Origin: Kiloniellaceae bacterium
GTDB lineage: Bacteria > Pseudomonadota > Alphaproteobacteria > Kiloniellales > J153
Assembly (NCBI GenBank): GCA_021776115.1
Contig: JAJFGN010000019.1
Coordinates: forward strand, 1-44,574
Reading direction: 5' to 3'
Length of the DNA: 44,574 nt
Positions 1 to 8,719 of this stretch are shown in pieces. A program made the position numbers and the translations under genes. The notes below the pieces were generated by a model. It searched no databases and was not told the origin of the DNA. It saw only the letters and a list, made by a program, of their open reading frames with translations. Numbering within the stretch: the stretch's first letter is position 1; each line of letters begins with the position of its first letter.

Positions 1-735
1 GACATGCTGGGCCGGGCCAAGAAGGTGGTCATCACCAAGGAAGAGACCACGGTGATCGACGGCGCGGGCAAGAAGAAGGAGATCGAGGGCCGCTGCGCGC
101 AGATCAAGGCGCAGGTCGAGGAGACGACCTCCGACTACGACAAGGAGAAACTGCAAGAGCGTCTGGCCAAGCTGGCCGGCGGTATTGCGGTGATCCGGGT
201 CGGCGGCGCCACCGAGGTCGAGGTCAAGGAGCGCAAGGACCGGGTCGACGATGCCATGCATGCGACCCGTGCCGCGGTCGAGGAAGGTGTTCTACCTGGC
301 GGCGGTTCGGCCCTGCTTTACGCGGGCAAAGTCTTGGATACTCTGAAGCCGGCCAACGACGATCAACGTGTCGGCATCGACATCGTACGCCGCTCGCTGA
401 GTGCCCCGGCTCGTCAGATCTCGCAAAATGCGGGCGTCGACGGTTCGGTCATCGTCGGCAAGCTGCTCGAGCAGAAAAGCCAGGATTGGGGTTACGATGC
501 TCAGGGCGCCAAGTACTGCGACATGGTCAAGGCGGGGATCATCGACCCGGCCAAGGTCGTGCGCACGGCGCTGCAGGACGCGGCGTCGATCGCCGGCCTG
601 TTGATCACCACCGAGGCGATGATCGCTGACCGGCCGGAGCCTAAGGACACCGGCGGCCCTGGTCCCGACATGGGCGGAATGGGTGGCATGGGCGGTATGG
701 GAGGCATGGGCGGTATGGGTGGTATGGGCTTCTAA
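1..735 (+). CDS. groEL: Chaperonin GroEL, C-terminal part (5' end outside window)
   Basis: Cytosolic 60-kDa chaperonin that folds proteins in ATP-driven double rings with GroES. The reading frame is open from base 1, so the start lies upstream. About 244 of roughly 545 residues are visible, covering the end of the apical domain, the intermediate domain and the C-terminal equatorial domain. Typical GroEL stretches are seen: the [10 protein letters not shown] segment that carries the catalytic Asp of the family, the [13 protein letters not shown] nucleotide-contacting loop, and a C-terminal tail of repeated Gly-Gly-Met units ending in GF. A clear terminator follows 29 bases after the stop, so this is the last gene of the groESL unit. 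Identification is secure; only the upstream half is missing. Confidence 0.97.
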   Translation, partial: DMLGRAKKVVITKEETTVIDGAGKKKEIEGRCAQIKAQVEETTSDYDKEKLQERLAKLAGGIAVIRVGGATEVEVKERKDRVDDAMHATRAAVEEGVLPGGGSALLYAGKVLDTLKPANDDQRVGIDIVRRSLSAPARQISQNAGVDGSVIVGKLLEQKSQDWGYDAQGAKYCDMVKAGIIDPAKVVRTALQDAASIAGLLITTEAMIADRPEPKDTGGPGPDMGGMGGMGGMGGMGGMGGMGF

Positions 736-764
736 GCCGCCACGCCAATCTAAAATTATGGAAG

Positions 765-792
765 GGGCCGCGCTTACCGCGCGGCCCTTTTT
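765..792 (+). terminator. Rho-independent terminator of groEL
   Basis: A perfect 9-bp GC stem (765-773 pairing with 779-787) with a 5-base loop is followed directly by five T and then CTTT. It sits 29 bases past the groEL stop and 11 bases before the end of the convergent transporter gene. Confidence 0.85.
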
Positions 793-803
793 CTTTGGGC
801 GGC

Positions 804-1712
804 CTACCTGAACACAAGCAGGCAAAGAATCCCGGCAACCGTCAGCAAGATACCCGCGATCTCCAGGCGCGTGGCGCGTTCGCGAAAGAAGACAGCCGAG
901 ACAAAAAACGTGAACACCAACTCGACCTGACCCAGCGCCCGGACATAAGCGGCGTTCTGTATGGTCATGGCCGTGAACCAGCACGCCGAGGCGGCGACGC
1001 CGCTGGCGCCGACCCAGGCGGCGGTGCGCCAGTGCAGCAGGGTCTGGGTAATGACCCCGGGCTCGCGCAGGCGCATATAGGCGGCCATGACAAGGGTTTG
1101 CATGACCGTCACCACCGCCAGGGTGAAAGCGGCTCGCATTAGAAAGCCGCTCCCGCCCAGCGATAACGACGCCGCGCGGTAAGAGACGGCCGCGATCCCG
1201 AAAAAGCCGCCCGAGGCGATGCCGATCAGCGCCGGTCCGCCGGCTAGAGATGACAGGAGGCCGCGCCCGCCCGCGGCTGTTTTGGCGACCGAAATGGCCA
1301 TGACGCCAACCAGGCTGATCAGGATGCCTAGCGTTGCTCCCGCGCTTAATGTTTCGCCCAGGATGATGAGGCCGAACAGCGCGGTTTGGACGGTCTCGGT
1401 CTTGGAGTAGGTCGTGCCGACCGCGAAGTTCCGATACGCAAACAGCCGGATTAGCAGCGCCGTCGCCAAAATCTGCGCCAAGCCGCCCAGGGCGGCATAT
1501 CCAAGGAAGGTGGAGTTTGGCCGCGGAACCGGCAGGCCGCCCACAACGGCGAGGCCCGCGACATAGAGGATCGCGAGCGGAAATCCGTAGGAGAAGCGCA
1601 CGAAGGTCGCGCCGCTGGTGCTCAGACTGCCCGAAAGATGTTTCTGCAGGGCCGAACGGACGTTCTGCAAGAAGGCCGCGGCCAACGTGATCGGAATCCA
1701 AATTTCGATCAT
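804..1712 (-). CDS. EamA/DMT-family membrane transporter
   Basis: Predicted inner-membrane drug/metabolite transporter of 302 residues. The protein is almost entirely hydrophobic, with about ten predicted membrane segments in two similar halves, as in the EamA (DUF6) duplication. The first half ends in a segment with TYSKTETVQTALFG and LGETLSAGATLG, which resembles the conserved end of an EamA repeat. The second half ends with FFRERATRLEIAGILLTVAGI, the typical 'E..t..q..G..li..G' signature. Substrates of this superfamily cannot be read from sequence. It is convergent with groEL and divergent from nothing close, and the ATG at 1712 is the only sensible start. Confidence 0.85.
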   Translation of the reverse strand: MIEIWIPITLAAAFLQNVRSALQKHLSGSLSTSGATFVRFSYGFPLAILYVAGLAVVGGLPVPRPNSTFLGYAALGGLAQILATALLIRLFAYRNFAVGTTYSKTETVQTALFGLIILGETLSAGATLGILISLVGVMAISVAKTAAGGRGLLSSLAGGPALIGIASGGFFGIAAVSYRAASLSLGGSGFLMRAAFTLAVVTVMQTLVMAAYMRLREPGVITQTLLHWRTAAWVGASGVAASACWFTAMTIQNAAYVRALGQVELVFTFFVSAVFFRERATRLEIAGILLTVAGILCLLVFR

Positions 1713-1766
1713 GTTAGCCCAGCTGCCGAAATTACGCCTGGGCCCGGCCTATATTGGCGTGGACAT

Positions 1767-2171
1767 TCAGAGTGTGGCGTAGCGCGCGCGGGCGCCGCGT
1801 TCGATCGCGGCGGCGGGCAGGCGGCCGACCTCGAGCCGGTAACGCAGAATTTCCAGCAGGCGCAGCTCTTCCTGGGTTGCCCGGCCATCTGCCGCCGCGA
1901 TATCGCAAGCCAGAGCATAGGCCGTCTCGCGTAGCCGTGGGTTCAAGCGCTCGACAATTATACCGATGGTTTTTTCAAGCCCATCCGGATCGCTCAGCAG
2001 GCCGGCGCATTCCTGCGCCACCTTGGTCAGGCGCGCCGGGTCGAAATCCCTGAAGACCGGCAAATGCTTGACGATGTCGCCCATCGTCTGAAGCTCGGAA
2101 TCTGTCATTTCCTGGTCGGAGGCCGAAACCAGGACCATGGTGTAAATCAAGGCGGAGTGGGCGTCGCTCAT
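1767..2171 (-). CDS. TerB-like (tellurite-resistance TerB domain) protein
   Basis: Small soluble helical protein of 134 residues. It carries the pattern of the TerB/DjlA-like helical domain: MVLVSASDQEMTDSEL near the N-terminus and LACDIAAADGRATQEELRLLEIL near the C-terminus, two acidic helix-loop repeats that in TerB coordinate metal. Family members are widespread and mostly of unknown role, so tellurite resistance should not be assumed. The frame stays open far upstream, but the ATG at 2171 starts the recognisable domain; the upstream extension is hydrophilic and unlike the family. It is transcribed divergently from the AEC permease gene across about 156 bases. Confidence 0.7.
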   Translation of the reverse strand: MSDAHSALIYTMVLVSASDQEMTDSELQTMGDIVKHLPVFRDFDPARLTKVAQECAGLLSDPDGLEKTIGIIVERLNPRLRETAYALACDIAAADGRATQEELRLLEILRYRLEVGRLPAAAIERGARARYATL

Positions 2172-2327
2172 CTTAAGAACCAGGTTCCATAATATGGTGG
2201 ATTGTGCGGCGCACACTAGGCAGGCGCGCACACGAGCGTCAAGCCCCCGAATGCGATCCTGGGTTATGCACCCCTTGCGTAAATGGCGCTCGACAGAATC
2301 ACCGTGGGATAGGCAAATTGGCCGCCC

Positions 2328-3266
2328 ATGGGCGCTGTCCTCAATATCGTTCTGCCGGTTTTTTCGATCATGCTGGTCGGCTATCTCGCCGGGCGCTTCA
2401 AGATTCTCGGCCCGGCCAGCAGCGAGGCGCTCAATAGCTTCGTCTACTTCGTTGCCCTGCCCGCCCTGTTCTTTATCTCCATGGCGCGCGTGGAGATCGC
2501 CGACGCATTCCACGTTCCTTTCCTGATCGCCTTCGGCGGTGGGCTGCTCGGCAGCTTCGGCCTGACCTTGCTGGTAGCGGTCTTCGTCTTTCCCAACCGC
2601 CTGGCGGCGCTCGGCCTGCATGGGCTGTGCGCGATCTTCTCCAACACCGGCTACCTCGGCATTCCTTTACTGCTGACCGCCTTCGGCGAGGCGGGGAAGC
2701 TGCCCGGCATCATCAGCACGGTCATCACGGGCGTTGTCGTTATCTCCATTGGCCTGGCGATTATCGAGGTCGATCTCAGCCACGGCGCGCGGCCGGTCCG
2801 GATCGCGATTAACGTGGCTTCGGGGGTCCTGAAATCGCCGCTGGTTCTCGCCGCGGCCGCGGGGCTGAGCGTTTCGGCCCTGGGTTGGAGCGTACCGCCG
2901 GCCCTGGCGACCTTCAGCGAAATCCTGGGCGCCGCCGCCTCGCCCTGCGCGCTCTTCGCCATCGGGCTTTTCATGGTCGGCCGATCCTTCACCGCCGGCA
3001 TGGGGGAGGTTGGTTGGCTGGTGACGATCAAGCTGCTGGTGCATCCGGCGATAACCTGGTGGCTGGCCTTCGAGGTGATGGACATGGACCCGACCTGGGC
3101 CGCCGCCGCCGTTATCCAAGCCGCCTTGCCCACGGGCGCGCTGGTTTTCGTTCTGGCCCAAAAATACGATATCTACGTTCAGCGCTCGACCGCCGCGATC
3201 ATGGTTTCGACGGTGTTCTCGGTGGTCACGCTGTCGGTGCTGTTTGTCCTGCTCGGGGTCGGGTAG
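2328..3266 (+). CDS. AEC-family (auxin efflux carrier-like) permease
   Basis: Predicted inner-membrane transporter of 312 residues with about ten hydrophobic segments. The N-terminal block VLPVFSIMLVGYLAGRF and the internal NTGYLGIPLL motif are characteristic of bacterial AEC permeases, which include malonate and other organic-acid exporters. PCALFAIGLFMVG and ALPTGALVFVLAQKYDIY match the C-terminal half of the family. The substrate is unknown. The 3' end overlaps the convergent lysozyme gene by 41 bases. Confidence 0.85.
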   Translation: MGAVLNIVLPVFSIMLVGYLAGRFKILGPASSEALNSFVYFVALPALFFISMARVEIADAFHVPFLIAFGGGLLGSFGLTLLVAVFVFPNRLAALGLHGLCAIFSNTGYLGIPLLLTAFGEAGKLPGIISTVITGVVVISIGLAIIEVDLSHGARPVRIAINVASGVLKSPLVLAAAAGLSVSALGWSVPPALATFSEILGAAASPCALFAIGLFMVGRSFTAGMGEVGWLVTIKLLVHPAITWWLAFEVMDMDPTWAAAAVIQAALPTGALVFVLAQKYDIYVQRSTAAIMVSTVFSVVTLSVLFVLLGVG

Positions 3267-3945
3267 ATCGCGGTCCTCTCGCACCGATGAGGAAAGGCTT
3301 TTGCTGAGCCGCCTCATCTAACCACTGGCGAATGATCGCGTTGCGTCCTGGTCCCACGTCTCTTCGGTTAGACTCGATGGCGGCGCGCTTCCAATCTCTG
3401 CGCCGCACCGCGCCGGTGAATTTCTTGAATTTCTCGCGGGTGCCGGTTGGGCCTAAGGTGTAAGCCATATCCAATATCGCCATCTGCGCGTTCGCCGGAT
3501 AGCTGGCCAGTTCGGGAAAGAACGGCGCGCTCGATAGCTGGCGAAGAAAATCATCCACCGCTTCCAAGGCGCGCACCGCGGCCTCGGCCCCGGATATCTC
3601 AATGTTGGTTAGCGGCCTGAATGCAGCGGCGCCGGCCCGGCCGCTCGTCGGTGAGTTCCTTACCTTGTTGAACGCATTTTCTACGTGCCGCGGGTGCGCT
3701 CGCTCGCTTGTGCCCCGCATAAAGAACGGCAGTTTTTTCGCCGTTTCGGCATTCGGCAGTAAGATGCCTATGCCGACAGTCACATTCTCATTCGTGTCCT
3801 TGTACATATAAGGAACGAAACCCTCGACCGCCTTTAGGTGTTGCACGAATGCGGCTTTGTCCAAGGGCGGCGCCACGGCAGTCTTGCTGGAAAGGCTTTC
3901 CTCGTGGCGGTCGAGTTGGGGCGAACCTCTACCGTATCTGCTCAC
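3226..3945 (-). CDS. Phage-type lysozyme (GH24-like muramidase)
   Basis: Putative peptidoglycan hydrolase of 239 residues. After a polar N-terminus of about 28 residues comes a lysozyme-like domain. Glu41 in KAVEGF, Asp50 in MYKDT and Thr56 in NVTVGIG have the spacing of the Glu-Asp-Thr catalytic triad of phage endolysins. The later AQMAILDMAYTLGP and KKFTGAVRRRDWKRAA segments fit the second lobe of GH24/muraminidase-like enzymes. No signal peptide or membrane segment is visible, so export would need a holin or another route. No holin, spanin or other phage gene lies nearby, so it is an orphan. Its last 13 codons overlap the end of the AEC permease gene. Family assignment is by motif only. 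Confidence 0.7.
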   Translation of the reverse strand: MSRYGRGSPQLDRHEESLSSKTAVAPPLDKAAFVQHLKAVEGFVPYMYKDTNENVTVGIGILLPNAETAKKLPFFMRGTSERAHPRHVENAFNKVRNSPTSGRAGAAAFRPLTNIEISGAEAAVRALEAVDDFLRQLSSAPFFPELASYPANAQMAILDMAYTLGPTGTREKFKKFTGAVRRRDWKRAAIESNRRDVGPGRNAIIRQWLDEAAQQKPFLIGARGPRSTRPRAGQTAPTA

Positions 3946-4022
3946 CTGCGCCTCCTCTCGGTTGGGCTACGCCAAGCTTAGGTGGCGCAGAGAGGGCCGC
4001 AAGCAAAGGACTGTGGAAAAGC

Positions 4023-6797
4023 TTAGACTTCGAGGAAGGTCGCTGTCTCGCTGACCGCCTCGGCCAATCCGACCCGGCGGACTTCGACCCCCGGCGGAAA
4101 GGCGCCGGCGAGGCGTGAGGGCATCATGGAATCGAGCATGACGAAAACGCCGCGGTCGTCGGCCCGGCGGATCAGCCGGCCAAAGGCTTGCTTCAGGCGC
4201 AAGCGGGCCAGGCTATCGTCATAAGCCCGCCCCCCGAAGAGCGCGCGCCGCGCCCGGTGCCGAATGTCGGGGCGCGGCCAGGGCACGCGGTCGAACACGA
4301 TCAGGCGGAGCGATCGCCCCGGCACGTCGACGCCGTCGCGCACGGCATCGGTGCCCAGCAGGCAGGAATCCTCCTCGGCCCGGAAGATATCGACCAGGGT
4401 CGCGGTATCCATGGGGTCGACGTGTTGGGCGTAGAGGCTGAGCCCGGCCGCTTCCAGCGGAGCGCCGACCCGGCCATGGACCGCACGCAGGCGCGATATC
4501 GCGGTGAAGAGGCCGAGCGCCCCGCCGCGCGCGGCCAGGAACAGTTCGCGGTAGCCGTCGGCGACCCGGTCCATGTCGTCCTTGCGCAGGTCGGTGATCA
4601 CATAGACCCGGGTCTGGTTGGGGTAGTCGAAGGGCGAGGGGACGCGCGCGCGAACCGCGGGCTGGGCCAGGTGCGTGGCGCCGATCCGCGCCTCCGCCGC
4701 GGTCCAGTCCGCCTCGGCATCGCCGCTGCCGTCGGTCAGGGTCGCCGAGGTGATGACCGCCCCGTGCGCGGGCGCCAGCACCGTGGCGGCGAAGGGGATC
4801 GTCGGGTCAATCCAGTGGCGGTAGAGGCCGACATCCAACTCGCGCCCATCGCTGCGCTCAAGCGCCAACCAATCGACGAACTCGGCCGGGGTTTCCGTTT
4901 CCAGCGCGGCGAGCATGGCCCGCCAGGCGGCCAGTTGCGCGATGCCGCGCCGCTCGATCCCCCGGCAAGTCGCCTCGATCCGGCGCCGCGTGTCGCTGTC
5001 CAGGGTCGCGGCCTCGTCACTCAGGCGCTGGGCCAGGCGGGCGTGGAAGCGGACCAGGGGTTCTTGCAGCCGGCGCAGGCCGTCGCCCAGCTCAAGCGCC
5101 GCATCCAAGACCTCCGCCGTGGCCGGCCGCGCCTCCACCTCCAGGCCGTACGGGCTATTGGGCGCGGGCGCGCGGGCCAGGATCTGTGCACTCACGGCAA
5201 TCAGAAAATGCTCCGCCGCGCCTTGCGGCGCCCCATCGCTCAGGCGTTGGTGCCAACCGTCGCCGGGCAGGGCCCGGGCGGCGCGCAGGATCTCGTCGGT
5301 GAGGGTTTCCAATTTCTCATCCCCCGCCACCAAATCTTCGGTGCGGCGGCGCAAACCCCGAATACGGCTGCCGCGCCGTCCATCCTCGGCGCCGACCAGC
5401 CAGCGGCGCAGGGCCACGGCTTCCTGGCCCGAGAGGTGAGCGGCAAAGGCGCTGTCGGCGGCGGCGAAGACGTGGTGCCCTTCGTCAAAGATGTAACGCT
5501 GCGGCAGATCGCCTTCCTCGCCCGCGCCCAAGGCGGCCTGGATCATGACCAGAGCGTGATTCGCGACCACGATACGGGCATGGCGCGCGCGCCGGATGCC
5601 GCGCTCGATGAAGCACTTGCCGTAGTGCGGGCAGGCCGAGTAGACGCATTCGCCGCGCCGGTCGGTCAGTCCCAGGCTGCGCCCGCGCCCGAGCAGATCG
5701 GCCAGCCAGCCCGGAAAGTCCCCGCCCACCATATCGCCGTCGCGGGTCCGCGCGGTCCAGCGGGCCATGAGACCGATCGCCACCGCGTCGCCGGGGCGCA
5801 TCGGCAAGGCGCGCACCGCTTCCTCCAGATTGAGCAAGCACAGGTAGTTTTCGCGCCCCTTGCGGATGACCACGCGCTCCGCCTTGTCGCCGGGCGCGGG
5901 ATAGAGGCGGTCCAACTCGTCGTCGATTTGGTGCTGCAGGTTGCGCGTGAAGGTCGAAATCCAAACCGTGCCGTCGTTCTTCTCGGCCCAGACACTGGCC
6001 GGGGCGATATAGCCGGCGGTCTTGCCGACCCCTGTCCCAGCCTCGGCCAGGACAACGTTGGGGGTGTCGGGCGCCGGGCGGGGGGCGAAGGCGCCGCTGG
6101 CAGCGGATGCGTAGTCGGCTTGCTGCGGCCGTTCCTCGGCCGCGCCCCCGAGCATTTTCGCTAACCGCGCGCGTGCTTCTGCCGGGTCGACCGCTTGTTG
6201 GCCCGGCGGTGGGGGCGGGGCCTGGTCGCTCCAGGCCGGAAGGCGGTCCCAAACGTTCAAGCCGGCCCGCGCGCCGCGTTCGGTCTCCGTCTCGCCGAGG
6301 GCGTGCAGTACGAAGGGTGCCCAAGGCCAGTCTGCCCGTCCCATGACCCGGGCGGTGGCGGCCGCGTCGCGGTCGCGGGCGCGATCCGCCGCCGCCAATT
6401 CGGAGAGCAAGCGCACCGCCGCCTCGCGCAGCGTAGCGGCCGCGCCCTTCAAGTCCGTTGGCGGCGCCAAGCCAAGGACCTCGGCGAGCCCGCGTGGCGT
6501 CGGCACGCAAAAGCTGGCCGGGCGGACGAAGGCAAAAAGCTCCAGGAGATCGAAGGCGGCGATGCCGGGCAGCCCTAGGCGGCGGGCGGCCGCGCGGGCG
6601 TGGCACACGAAGGGTGCTGCTGCGCGGGTCCGGGCCGCCGCGCTCTCGATATCCAAGGTGATGATCTCCCCTTCGGCGTCGACCCAGACCGCTTCATGTA
6701 GGCCCGCGACCAGGATCGGCGCGAGAGGCAGGCGGACCCGTGCCGCCGGAGATGAGTGCGGTATGGCGCTGGAAGCGGGTGGGGCGGGGCCGGACAT
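4023..6797 (-). CDS. ATP-dependent DNA helicase, DinG/XPD type
   Basis: Large superfamily 2 helicase of 924 residues from the ATG at 6797. Walker A is GTGVGKT (residues 254-260) and the DEAH-type box is DEGHH (438-442). Four cysteines, Cys320, Cys384, Cys389 and Cys395, lie between these motifs as in the 4Fe-4S cluster domain of DinG, XPD and YoaA. Later motifs VITSATL, RLIVFDRVPWPRPD and KQAFGRLIRRADDRG are typical of the C-terminal helicase domain. Such enzymes unwind 5'-tailed, D-loop, R-loop or G4 structures. An earlier in-frame ATG at 6893 would add 32 proline-rich residues and overlap the sigma-factor promoter region, so 6797 is preferred. Cytosolic; substrate specificity is not readable. 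Confidence 0.9.
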   Translation of the reverse strand: MSGPAPPASSAIPHSSPAARVRLPLAPILVAGLHEAVWVDAEGEIITLDIESAAARTRAAAPFVCHARAAARRLGLPGIAAFDLLELFAFVRPASFCVPTPRGLAEVLGLAPPTDLKGAAATLREAAVRLLSELAAADRARDRDAAATARVMGRADWPWAPFVLHALGETETERGARAGLNVWDRLPAWSDQAPPPPPGQQAVDPAEARARLAKMLGGAAEERPQQADYASAASGAFAPRPAPDTPNVVLAEAGTGVGKTAGYIAPASVWAEKNDGTVWISTFTRNLQHQIDDELDRLYPAPGDKAERVVIRKGRENYLCLLNLEEAVRALPMRPGDAVAIGLMARWTARTRDGDMVGGDFPGWLADLLGRGRSLGLTDRRGECVYSACPHYGKCFIERGIRRARHARIVVANHALVMIQAALGAGEEGDLPQRYIFDEGHHVFAAADSAFAAHLSGQEAVALRRWLVGAEDGRRGSRIRGLRRRTEDLVAGDEKLETLTDEILRAARALPGDGWHQRLSDGAPQGAAEHFLIAVSAQILARAPAPNSPYGLEVEARPATAEVLDAALELGDGLRRLQEPLVRFHARLAQRLSDEAATLDSDTRRRIEATCRGIERRGIAQLAAWRAMLAALETETPAEFVDWLALERSDGRELDVGLYRHWIDPTIPFAATVLAPAHGAVITSATLTDGSGDAEADWTAAEARIGATHLAQPAVRARVPSPFDYPNQTRVYVITDLRKDDMDRVADGYRELFLAARGGALGLFTAISRLRAVHGRVGAPLEAAGLSLYAQHVDPMDTATLVDIFRAEEDSCLLGTDAVRDGVDVPGRSLRLIVFDRVPWPRPDIRHRARRALFGGRAYDDSLARLRLKQAFGRLIRRADDRGVFVMLDSMMPSRLAGAFPPGVEVRRVGLAEAVSETATFLEV

Positions 6798-6925
6798 GGC
6801 GCGACTATAGGCAGGCGGCGGGGGCGCGTCACTGGCCGCGCTGCGCGGCCAGGGATTGCGCGGCTGGCCTGGCTCGTCCCGCCCGTGTATCACTGCGTCA
6901 TGACTATCGGGGGCTTTCTCGACCC

Positions 6926-7480
6926 GTGAGCGCAGGTGACGACGATCTGGGGCAGCTGCTCGGCCGGCTGGTTGAGGGCGATAAGGTGGCCTGGAACCAA
7001 TTCGTGGCGCGTCACGCGGCGGTCGTTTACGCGGCGGTTCAGCGCCGCCTGGCGCCGTTTGGACGTCAGGACGATATCGAAGACGTCATACAGGACGTCT
7101 TCGTGAAGCTCTGCGCGCGCGATTACCGATTGATCAAAACCTACGATTCGGCGCGCGCAAAGCTTACGACTTGGCTGACGGTCGTCGCCAACAGCACTGC
7201 GATCGACCATTTGCGACGGCAAAAAAGGGGCAACCGGCCGATCGACTCAGTGCCCGAAGCGGAACTCTCGGTAGACCCGCCCGCGGACCCGGTCCAGGTC
7301 AAGATACCCGATGGGTTGCTTTCGCCCCGTCAGGCGCTGGTTCTGGAGATGCTCTATCGGCGCGAGATGGATGTCGCCGAGGCCGCCGCGACCATGGGCG
7401 TAAATCCGCAGACCGTTCGCAGTATGCACCACAAGGCGTTAACCAAGCTGCGGGCCCATTTTCAGGCTGAAGAGGACTGA
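6926..7480 (+). CDS. ECF-type RNA polymerase sigma factor
   Basis: Sigma-70 family factor of 184 residues with regions 2 and 4 only. Region 2 includes DDIEDVIQDVFVKL and the -10-recognition helix TWLTVVANSTAIDHLRR. Region 4 is LSPRQALVLEMLYRREMDVAEAA..MGVNPQTVRSMHHKALTKL, a helix-turn-helix for the -35 element. No ATG lies at the right place; GTG at 6926 starts the protein just before the first helix, and the longer open frame upstream is unlike the family. It heads a three-gene cassette with a membrane protein that looks like its anti-sigma factor and a periplasmic sensor-like protein, so it probably answers an envelope or metal signal. Target promoters are unknown. Confidence 0.85.
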   Translation: MSAGDDDLGQLLGRLVEGDKVAWNQFVARHAAVVYAAVQRRLAPFGRQDDIEDVIQDVFVKLCARDYRLIKTYDSARAKLTTWLTVVANSTAIDHLRRQKRGNRPIDSVPEAELSVDPPADPVQVKIPDGLLSPRQALVLEMLYRREMDVAEAAATMGVNPQTVRSMHHKALTKLRAHFQAEED

Positions 7481-7548
7481 GGCTCCGAAAAGAGGGGATA
7501 ATATGGCGCCGCGTCGCGTAGAATAGGGGATCAGGAGTTGGAAAGACG

Positions 7549-8094
7549 ATGAACGAGAAGGGAACCGGGAGCGAGAAAGGGACTGACGCCGCCGATGGCG
7601 CCACCTTGTGGTATCGGGCACGCCCCTCGTGGCGCGAGGCCACCGGTGTATCCGAGGCGCCGGATGCCCTGACGCTGGCCGCCTATCTTGACGGGTCCTT
7701 GGACGAACTCTCCGCCGAGGCGGTCGAGACTTGGATGGCGACGGCGCCCGAGGGTTTGGACGACATCCAAGCGATTCGAGCAACTTTAGCGGCTCCACCG
7801 CTTGATGCACCCGACCATGTGGTTGCGCGCGCCCAAGCCATCGTCCACGCGCGACCGGTCTCGGGGCCGGCTCTGGGGCCGGCTGAGGCCGGCTGGTTGA
7901 GCCGGATCTTTGCTGGACCCGCCGGACTGTTGGGGCCCGCGGTTTGGGCCGGAGCGGCGGCGGCCGTCTTGTTGGCCTCGGTTTCGGGGTTCGAGCTTGG
8001 CCGCGTAGGTGTTGAGCACCTGGCGTCCCTGGATGCCACGGTGGCCGAGGATGTGCGCCTGGTCATGGGCCGTGGCGGACAGGACCTGCTCTAG
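7549..8094 (+). CDS. Putative membrane anti-sigma factor
   Basis: Protein of 181 residues starting 68 bases after the sigma gene. Residues about 40-90 (DALTLAAYLDGSLDELSAEAV and following acidic helices) resemble the cytoplasmic sigma-binding domain of anti-sigma factors. The HxxxCxxC zinc motif of the ZAS group is absent. A single hydrophobic segment at about 125-148 would anchor it in the inner membrane, leaving a short periplasmic tail. A good ribosome-binding sequence (AGGAG) precedes the ATG. Function is inferred from position and architecture; no close family was recognised. Confidence 0.62.
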   Translation: MNEKGTGSEKGTDAADGATLWYRARPSWREATGVSEAPDALTLAAYLDGSLDELSAEAVETWMATAPEGLDDIQAIRATLAAPPLDAPDHVVARAQAIVHARPVSGPALGPAEAGWLSRIFAGPAGLLGPAVWAGAAAAVLLASVSGFELGRVGVEHLASLDATVAEDVRLVMGRGGQDLL

Positions 8095-8121
8095 AATGCC
8101 ATGGCGCGGGATGCCCTTTAC

Positions 8122-8598
8122 ATGAAGAATCGCCTGCCCTGGTTTCTGTTCGCGGTATCCTTGACGGCGAACGTCTTTTTCGCCGCCGGCGTCGGTTACA
8201 CGGTTTACCAAGACCGGCGGGCCGCCGACTCGCCCGAGGCACGTGTCGACATGGTGGCGGAGCGGCTAGGCTTGGACGAAGCTCAACACGAGGCGCTCAG
8301 CCTACTGCGCGAACGCTCGGCAATGCGCCGTCCGGGCCTGCGTCAGGCCGATGCGCCGGTCCGGGCGGCAGTCCTGAAGCAGGTGGCTCAGCCCCAATTC
8401 GACCGGGACCTCGTGATGAGCCTGCTGGTCGAGCGGGACGAGGAACGCCGGCCCTATTTCGCGGAGTACGCCGAGGACCTTCACGGCTTTCTGATTACCT
8501 TGACCCCGGAACAGCGCGAAAAGTTTCTCGACATGGCCCGCGAGCCGGGCTTTCTACGCCGCGTTTATCGGGGGAAACGTAAAGCTAGCCAAAACTAG
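8122..8598 (+). CDS. CnrX/Spy-like periplasmic sensor protein (heavy-metal resistance family)
   Basis: Protein of 158 residues from the ATG at 8122. An in-frame ATG at 8101 lacks a ribosome-binding site and would only add seven residues. A positively charged start (MKNR) leads into one hydrophobic segment, then a periplasmic, strongly helical and charged domain with AERLGLDEAQHEALSLLRE and LTPEQREKFLDMAR. This four-helix pattern is that of the Spy/CpxP/CnrX group (heavy-metal resistance domain). In the cnrYXH system such a protein controls the anti-sigma factor. Only two histidines are found in the domain, so the metal set of CnrX is not conserved and the signal may be something else, such as misfolded protein. 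Confidence 0.65.
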   Translation: MKNRLPWFLFAVSLTANVFFAAGVGYTVYQDRRAADSPEARVDMVAERLGLDEAQHEALSLLRERSAMRRPGLRQADAPVRAAVLKQVAQPQFDRDLVMSLLVERDEERRPYFAEYAEDLHGFLITLTPEQREKFLDMAREPGFLRRVYRGKRKASQN

Positions 8599-8648
8599 GG
8601 CCCGACCTAGGGCGAACGCATTTGTCGCTGCAGAGGCACCGGTGCGGC

Positions 8649-8719
8649 CTTCGACAAGCTCAGGATGAGGTCGATCGTGTATGGCATAAAGAAATGTCCT
8701 CATGCTGAGCTTGTCGAAG
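8649..8719. repeat. REP-like intergenic palindrome
   Basis: Two 22-base arms (8649-8670 and 8698-8719) are reverse complements with one mismatch and are separated by 27 bases. The arm core TTCGACAAGCTCAGGATGAG is a repeat I recognise from many alphaproteobacterial intergenic regions. It lies 50 bases after the sensor gene and could act as a transcript 3'-end stabiliser, but there is no T-run. Confidence 0.7.

Noticed and set aside
660-735. Short tandem repeat of GGCATGGGC-like units
   Set aside because: It is the coding sequence of the normal GGM tail of GroEL, not a DNA repeat element.
292-1701. A 469-codon minus-strand frame crossing groEL and the DMT transporter gene
   Set aside because: It runs antisense to groEL and out of frame with the transporter; composition is Arg/Gly/His-rich as expected of GC-driven shadows.
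4188-6164. A 658-codon open frame on the plus strand opposite the helicase gene
   Set aside because: It is the antisense shadow of the helicase; the helicase frame has all the motifs, while this one is low-complexity in Gly, Arg, Gln and Ala with no family resemblance.
8649-8719. Possible CRISPR-like repeat pair
   Set aside because: The two copies are inverted rather than direct and there are only two, so it is a palindrome and not an array.
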